Shown here piece by piece: positions 63,470-64,000 of a DNA stretch of 64,000 nucleotides. The position numbers and the translations under genes were made by a program. Source of the DNA: Forficula auricularia (lineage: Eukaryota > Arthropoda > Insecta > Dermaptera > Forficulidae); contig JALMQS010000881.1 of the NCBI GenBank assembly GCA_024734495.1, forward strand, positions 1-64,000, written 5' to 3'. Numbering within the stretch: the stretch's first letter is position 1; every line of letters begins with the position of its first letter. The notes below the pieces were generated by a model. That model had not been told where the DNA came from and made no database searches. It worked only from the letters and a program-made list of their open reading frames with translations.

Positions 63470-64000
63470 TTTACCATACAGGGTATGGTCAAGTATTGTA
63501 ATCGTGCATGAAAAAAGTGGTTTTTTTTCTTTATTTTCGAAATATCTCAAAAACGGCTGAAACTATTTTGATTAAAAAAATTAAGCGGAACCATAGCATT
63601 TCGGGCTACAAAAAAGCCCTAATAAGTGAACATTGAAAAAATTGTTTTTTTCTAGATAATAATTGTTTTGTCAAAATGTCTGGTTGTCCGTTAGTCTGTG
63701 CGTTACCAAATTTTTGTGGACAAGCTAGCTAAAAAACTAGAGGGAATATCTAAACCAAATTTCACACGTAGTTTTGGTCCATGGAGATTAAGAGTTGATT
63801 AGATTTTGGTGCATATCGACCCCAAATTAAAGGACTGGAGGGGGGTTAAAAATTAAAAACCTAGGCCATTTGAGCAAACTAAACCAAATTTTGTATACAT
63901 AATCAGTGGACCCCCAGAAGAATAAAATGCAAAAACTAACCCCCCCAAAATGGGGGGCAGGGTAAAAAAATGAAAATATAGGCTCTTGTTCCAAACTCAA
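63470..64000 (+). mobile_element. CAGGGTATGG element with G-run units, cut by the window end
   Basis: Copy of 7911-8660, same order of parts; continues past 64000. Confidence 0.6.

Overview
The window looks like nuclear DNA of an invertebrate, most likely an arthropod. It is AT-rich, protein-coding signal comes as short exons with GT-AG borders, and most of the 64 kb is transposon debris. No bacterial gene organisation is visible. The exact species cannot be told from the sequence. The host genes kept here (AP-4 epsilon and an X-family DNA polymerase) are ones that Drosophila lacks.

Host genes. (1) A plus-strand gene with five visible exons between 4883 and 27720 encodes the C-terminal ~358 residues of an EF-hand (sarcoplasmic calcium-binding-like) protein; its 5' exons lie outside or were not found. 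(2) A minus-strand gene, 50537 down to 31751, encodes the AP-4 adaptor epsilon subunit in ten exons. It ends after the trunk and hinge with no ear domain, and two exon junctions do not join cleanly. (3) A small plus-strand three-exon gene (53623-54161) of unknown function lies next to unassigned minus-strand exons at 54196-54378, 50998-51361 (a triplicated exon-like unit) and 47979-48220. (4) A plus-strand gene from 59986 encodes the BRCT, 8-kDa and helix-hairpin-helix/fingers parts of a DNA polymerase lambda-type enzyme; its catalytic palm must lie to the right of the window.

Mobile DNA. 5'-truncated LINEs of at least two families (one copy nested inside another of its own family), two mariner elements (one full length but with a lost catalytic Asp), a Tigger/pogo element without its DDE domain, hAT elements and MITEs with 8-bp target duplications, short Helitrons, three TTAA-flanked MITE families, GC-run minisatellites and many foldback elements. 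In five places a transposon sits in one arm of an inverted repeat while the other arm still shows the uninterrupted site, so element borders and target duplications can be read directly.

Most unusual signal. Several inverted repeats carry hammerhead-ribozyme-like cores (CTGANGA, helix II, GAAA, then a very short helix III and NUH), often with a matching helix I. The best are at 24504-24556, 24769-24821, 24940-24993 and 34986-35040. A conserved ~37-bp module (core GGTGTTGGTACTTGGTGAAA) recurs near several of them. I interpret this as a family of small ribozyme-bearing retroelements of Penelope-like or retrozyme type; that assignment is inference.
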